Below the pieces are notes generated by a model. That model was not told where the DNA came from and searched no databases. It saw only the letters and a program-made list of their open reading frames with translations. DNA of 64,000 nt. Source: Stomorhina lunata. Its lineage: Eukaryota; Arthropoda; Insecta; Diptera; Rhiniidae. The translations under genes were made by a program, and so were the position numbers. Numbering within the stretch: position 1 is the stretch's first letter; every line of letters starts with the position of its first letter. Shown here piece by piece: positions 59,231 to 64,000 of this stretch. The DNA is taken from the NCBI GenBank assembly GCA_933228675.1, contig OW121742.1, positions 128,937,983 through 129,001,982 of the forward strand. Direction: 5' to 3'.

Positions 59231-60649
59231 TCGCAGCATTTTAAGAAAAATCGATATATTTTATAATACAAAACTAAATACTAAAAATATGCCGCCAAAA
59301 GATCTTTCAAAATGTTTTAATATTAATTCATTGATTCTCAATGAAAAAGAAAAATTCATTCATTCAAAACTTTAATCTTTAAACTTGTTTTAAAAACGTT
59401 TTATTTCTTCGTCAATTTATAAAAATTATTAAGTCTTAACTAGAGAAAATTTATAATCAGCTTGAAAGGCCAAAAATTTCATTTCCCATTTAACCAATCT
59501 ATTGTTTATTTATTACCCTAATCTTTTTCATGAATAACTGCATCTATTCAGTTGTAAATTGAAAATATTTTAACAACTAAATCGAAAAGAAAAATTTGTA
59601 AAACAAATGTCTTAGAGAAGATTAGTGTTAACGAAATTTTGACAGTGTTTTATGTTAACAAATAAATTTATTTATTATACAAATATCAAAATTGTTAAAA
59701 TTTTTTGTTGTTTATTTTAAAAGCTAAACAATACAATTTTAACCACAAAAAAACAGAACAATAAACACAATCACATCCATTAGATACTTATGTAGATACG
59801 TATGTTTGCCTGTGGATGTGTATCTATCCATTGATACATCTATTCGATTTAAAAGTCTATTTAATTGAAATATATGAAGAAACCGAAGCTTTTATGACTT
59901 TAATTAGTGAAATTTAAAACTAAATAAATTTAAAATATTTGATTTGGTAAAAATAATAATAATACAACAAAGAAGCTTTTAACAAAAGATGCGAACGAGC
60001 TAAAAAAAATATCCAAAAACCAAAAAAAACAGCCATTGATGATTAATAACTTAATAATATTTTGAATAATAGAAAACATTTTCATTTTTTATGAGATGTA
60101 ACAAATTTCATTAAGATTTACATTTTAAAACTGAAATTTTTTCTATTAAAAAGATGTTTTTTCTCGCTATTGTAAATTTTTATATTATTTCTTAATCAGC
60201 CAGAAAAGTCTAATTTGGTCAATTGTGTTGACACGGTGTGAAAAATCGTAATCTTTTATGAAGGTTAAAAGTAGATTTTTCAAATTTTGTTTTATTTTTT
60301 TAGAAGTAACAATTTCCCGTAGTAAAACTTGAGTTAGAGGAAAAAGGTTGCGCTCATAAAGTTTATGAGTTATGACCAGTTAATTTTATTTAAGCTACTT
60401 TTAGGTGTGTTTTCTGATCATGACAGAAAAGTCAAGTTTAGACTTAATCTCAACGTTATGTTGAATTTTAATATTAAATGGAAATTTCGTGAGATTTATA
60501 AGCGTTTAATTGATTTTCAATAGAAGGTATTCTATAGGAGGTAGATACAGTAATTTTTGATGTGGAAAAGTCATTTTTATACTCTAACTAGTATAGTTTA
60601 TGAAAATACTGAAATGCCACTTTTGACAGATTTTGAATCTATTTATTAA
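59231..60649. other. AT-rich spacer, nothing recognised
   Basis: No repeat family or gene recognised. Confidence 0.4.
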
Positions 60650-60890
60650 TGTCTATCCATTTGGAAAGCTGTTCCGATAAACCCTGGGCGGATGATTCAG
60701 TAAATTCATTGTAGGCTGAAATGGTTCTATTTACCAGTTCTATTGCAAACTAATAATCCACTAGTATACTATTTCTGGACAATAACCTGAATTTCAAGCT
60801 TATCCTGAAAGGCAGCGCTAAAAAGGCCAGTAGCTGTAAACCTGTGCAAAAGGGGAATAGGAAAGCAATGTTTGAACGACCGAAAATGCT
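60650..60890 (+). pseudogene. Non-LTR retrotransposon reverse-transcriptase thumb remnant
   Basis: VPINPGRMIQ (about 60670-60700) resembles the INP.KT segment after the RT palm. After frame breaks, FLDNNLNFKLILKGSAKKAS (about 60772-60832) matches the LD.KLNFK.....KKA thumb segment of jockey/LOA-type LINEs. Same strand as the 59-kb RT motif but too far away to be collinear. Sequence to about 61100 is also less AT-rich and may continue the element unrecognisably. Confidence 0.5.
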
Positions 60891-61249
60891 GTAAGATTCT
60901 ATACCCACAGCTAAGTATAGCACGAAGTCTACCGTTTAAAAGCTATATACCAGGGAACTCTAGAGCAAACGACTTGGGACTACCTTGTACATTCCAATAT
61001 AACTATAGCTGCCATGTCTTTAACCTGAAAATGTACCTGTTTAGAAAGAAAATAGACTTCTATCACTTCCAAGACCTGATATATTTCTACTTGTGACAGT
61101 CATGATCAGACACTATTAAATTGGAAGGCGCTCGATTAAGATGAAGGTAGCGGCAAGAAAGTTAATTAGAGTTACTCTGGTCTGTTATTACTTTGTAGGC
61201 CTTGGTGACAGGCCTGCCAGATTTGCCGATTTATCGGTATTTTGGCGAC

Positions 61250-61390
61250 CATCGCAACGCGTCCCCAGCAAAATTTTTTTGGTTTTATCAAAAAAAAAAA
61301 AAAAAATAATTGTAATAAATTGGGATCTTGTAGTGTTAAACTTTTTAACTAAATGTTTGATGTCCCAAGATTTTTGAAAAACCATTTTTT
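61250..61390 (+). repeat. TATAG-array element left-flank fragment (T6)
   Basis: AATTTTTTTGGTTTTATCAA, GTAATAAATTGGGATCTTG and GAATGTTTGATGTCCCAA-like sequence (61352-61369) match T1 positions about 14040-14165. No array follows. Confidence 0.5.
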
Positions 61391-63358
61391 TTATATTTGT
61401 GATATATTTTGTGATACTACCGTTTTTTGCCGATTTCTGAAAATTTACTGTCAATAATACAGATTTTTTTAGAAAAATGATGATTTCCGAAAAATTTCTG
61501 GAAGCCCATCGTGGTGGTCTGGCTATCTTAGATATTGACAAAGTTAAGAGCTTTTTAAAGCGATTCTGATGGTTTAACTTTTGCTGGCTTTCATGATAAC
61601 ATAATCGACTTTATTCGTCTCAGTGAGTCTGACTACCCGACTGCTACACTAACCTTACCTTAGTCAATAACTCCTAAATAGGAATAAGAATGAAAAACAT
61701 TTTTTTAAGTTTTAATAAAATGTCGATATCAGTTTTATTCTTATAGTTCTAACCCTTACCTCCTAGGGCATAAGACATAAACATAATAATACAAAGACAT
61801 TCTAATACAAAATAACTTTTCTATTATTATATAAGTTTTTATTATAAAAAAATTTTATACCTTTTTTTGAGCTTTTAATCTTAAATTCAATTAGAAAACC
61901 TCTTAGAAACATTAAATTCAAACCAATTTGACTACATAAGGAAATGTCATAAAAAGCCTAGTTATAAAATTTTTTAATAAACAAAAGTGGCAAATTTATT
62001 ATTTGACTTTTACAACCTCTAAAAAATTCTATTAAAGTCACACATACACATGTTTTTCAATAAAAACATATAAAAACATAAACTTTTAATATCCACAAAG
62101 TGGCCAAATGGGCGACCGACCACCTTCTGTTTAGTATTTTCTTGTAATAGAGCAATTAAACAAATTTTTTTCAAACAAATAATATTCAATGTTCGAGGCT
62201 AATTTAACATTTAACTTAAAAGTCGCCTCCATTAGATCCGACAAACAATAAATGAAAATGACTCGACCCTCTAAAGTAGAATGAATGGTGGTAATGCATG
62301 TTAGAAGTGAAGACGCGTAATGCATAAATAATGTTTCTCTTAGAAAATTATTTTTTATTGGCTTATGACAAATAAAAATCTATAAAATGATAAATGGATA
62401 AAATTTAAAAAAAAAGTTAAAGGCGCCACTATTAAACTCACTTTTATACATTCATACTTACATGTGTTAGAAAAATGAGAAAAAATAAAACACCCACCCA
62501 GGGATCATCATGGCAAAGCCCTAAAAATTATTTTTATAAGAAAATTTAAAAAATGTTTTAAAGTTTAATAAAACCAAAATATCTACATATAAAAAATAAT
62601 AAGCATTAAAATTGAAATTGAAAATGTTATGAATATATTTTAATAAAACAACAACATATTTAACAAATTATAAAAAATTTCTTCTGTTGTACGAAACACA
62701 CGCACGGTTTTACAAAATACCATTTTCGATGAGTATTTTTGATTTATTGTAACAACTGTGCCGACATCCATACTCGAATTGAGTATTCGTCTTTCTATTG
62801 GGTGGGCGATCCAAAAATAAAAAAAAACAAAAACTGACATCCAAAAAATATGAAAAAGTGGCATGATTACACAAGAATAAAAAAATGCATATATTTAAGT
62901 ATAAAATAGTTCCTATTGTTCAAGTTGTGTTGACAATAAACGAAATGCAATTTATATTTTTTGGATTTGTGCAATAATGCAGTCAGTGGTAGATTGATGG
63001 GCTAGATTACTTTAACATTTGTTGTAAACTTAAAGTAATCTTAATGATTTAAAATCATTCTGGCGAACAAGATAATACCGTAAAACAAGATTTTTGTAAA
63101 AAGATTTAATGACAGCGCCTACTAAATCCTGAATGAAAATCATGCTTTGCACAAGTAGGAACGTTCGAACGCGACCACATAATTTTATAAATATATATTT
63201 AAAAATTTTGAAGATTTCGGAACTGGACATGTATTGAGGCTATGGTTATACGTAATCCTACTAGACTTAATTTTGATATAAAAGCGATATTTTTTAGTAT
63301 TTAAGTAAATTCCTGGAGATGCTCCGATATGAAAATCAGGGATTTTGGTTCTGAAATC
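61391..63358. other. AT-rich spacer, nothing recognised
   Basis: No gene. The 117-codon minus frame over 61188-61541 covers repeat and homopolymer sequence. Confidence 0.4.
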
Positions 63359-63389
63359 CTGCATCCGATTATATTTTTAGACTCATAAA
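63359..63389 (-). repeat. SINE-body fragment fused to a TATAG-array element
   Basis: CTGCATCCGATTATATTTTTAG and ACTCATAAA match the body of SINE copies 3 and 4. It abuts the terminal GCAGGCCCATACCACCAG of the T5 element without a spacer. Confidence 0.5.
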
Positions 63390-64000
63390 AAGCAGGCCCA
63401 TACCACCAGTAGCCGAAGACATTTTGCAATTTTCATAAATATCACGATCATTAATGAAACTCGTGAAAATAAGTATTAAAAGCATTCAGTTTGGATTTGG
63501 ATATTAACCAAGTCGGTTGGTGCCGCTTTGTTAAAAAAAAAATACAAAAACAACAAAAATAAAATCCAATTAATAGCAACAAAAAAAGGTTCGAGAGGAC
63601 AAAGAAATATAATCTCGAACATTGTTGCCATGACACTATTATCTTTTCAAACATTGTTTGAAATAAATTTAACCAAATTGGAAATAATTTTCGAAATGGA
63701 AGTAAATTTTAATATTAAACTGTTTTAGATTTTTATATTTTTTAGATAAAAAATATGTTTTTAGATATTTTCGATACTAAAATTTTTTTGTAGAAAAATT
63801 TTTTGATAACAAAATTTTTTGGTAAAAAAATTTTCTATAGAAAAAAATTTTTCAAATATTTTTGATAAAAAAAATTTCCATAAAAAAATTTTGATAAAAT
63901 AATTTTCTATAGACATATTTTTAATAAAAAAATTTTCTATAGAAAATATTTTTGATAAAAAAAAATTCTATAGAACAATTTTTGATAAGAAAATTTCTAT
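63390..64000 (-). repeat. TATAG-array element, copy T5 (runs off the window end)
   Basis: Inverse orientation: CAGGCCCATACCACCAGTAG (about 63392), GTTGGTGCCGCTTTGTTAAA (63509-63528), then the TTTTCTATAGAAAA array from about 63775 to the window end. The left flank lies beyond 64000. Confidence 0.6.

Noticed and set aside
61188..61541. 117-codon minus-strand ORF
   Set aside because: Covers a TATAG-element flank fragment and an A/T homopolymer; no protein similarity recognised.

Overview
The window is a gene-poor, very AT-rich piece of an insect nuclear genome. It looks like a higher dipteran (Brachycera, probably a calyptrate such as a blow fly or house fly relative). This rests on the one intact gene, which aligns from memory almost end to end with Drosophila Tollo (Toll-8), on AT-rich flanks full of fly-type repeats, and on mini-me/DINE-1-like elements with GTCY microsatellites. 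The species is inferred, not proven.

Layout. Positions 1-6540 are intergenic, with one mini-me-like element (641-1365), a short GC-rich island (2115-2330) and one tRNA-derived SINE-like copy (2812-2965). A possible TATA-less promoter (about 6560-6700) and a leader with short uORFs precede the Tollo coding sequence (7148-11302, 1384 codons, no intron). An in-frame stop five codons upstream fixes its start. A consensus splice donor begins two bases after the stop codon, so the 3' UTR may be spliced.

From 11.3 kb to the end (over 52 kb) I find no intact gene. The stretch is AT-rich spacer packed with repeats: (a) four mini-me/DINE-1-like copies plus stray termini; (b) five copies, plus a flank fragment, of an unclassified element whose core is a tandem array of a ~30-bp unit centred on TTTTCTATAGAAAA; (c) a tRNA-Ala-like SINE family; (d) a ~600-bp family bounded by CCCTGCAAGCAA inverted repeats that carries a tRNA-like module, and a 145-bp TIR element with a B-box-like core; (e) Tc1/mariner remnants, including a 748-bp foldback and an 827-bp internally deleted element with TA target sites; (f) several MITEs and a 129-bp near-perfect hairpin; (g) decayed non-LTR reverse transcriptase and RNase H segments; (h) two decayed coding-like segments I could not assign to a family.

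The genes do not form a pathway here. The sequence supports an isolated developmental/immune-type receptor gene in a large repeat-rich intergenic landscape, a setting often seen for genes with distant enhancers (inference). The most unusual structural theme is the repeated pairing of terminal inverted repeats with tRNA-like internal promoter modules. I found no evidence of CRISPR, prokaryotic or viral systems.
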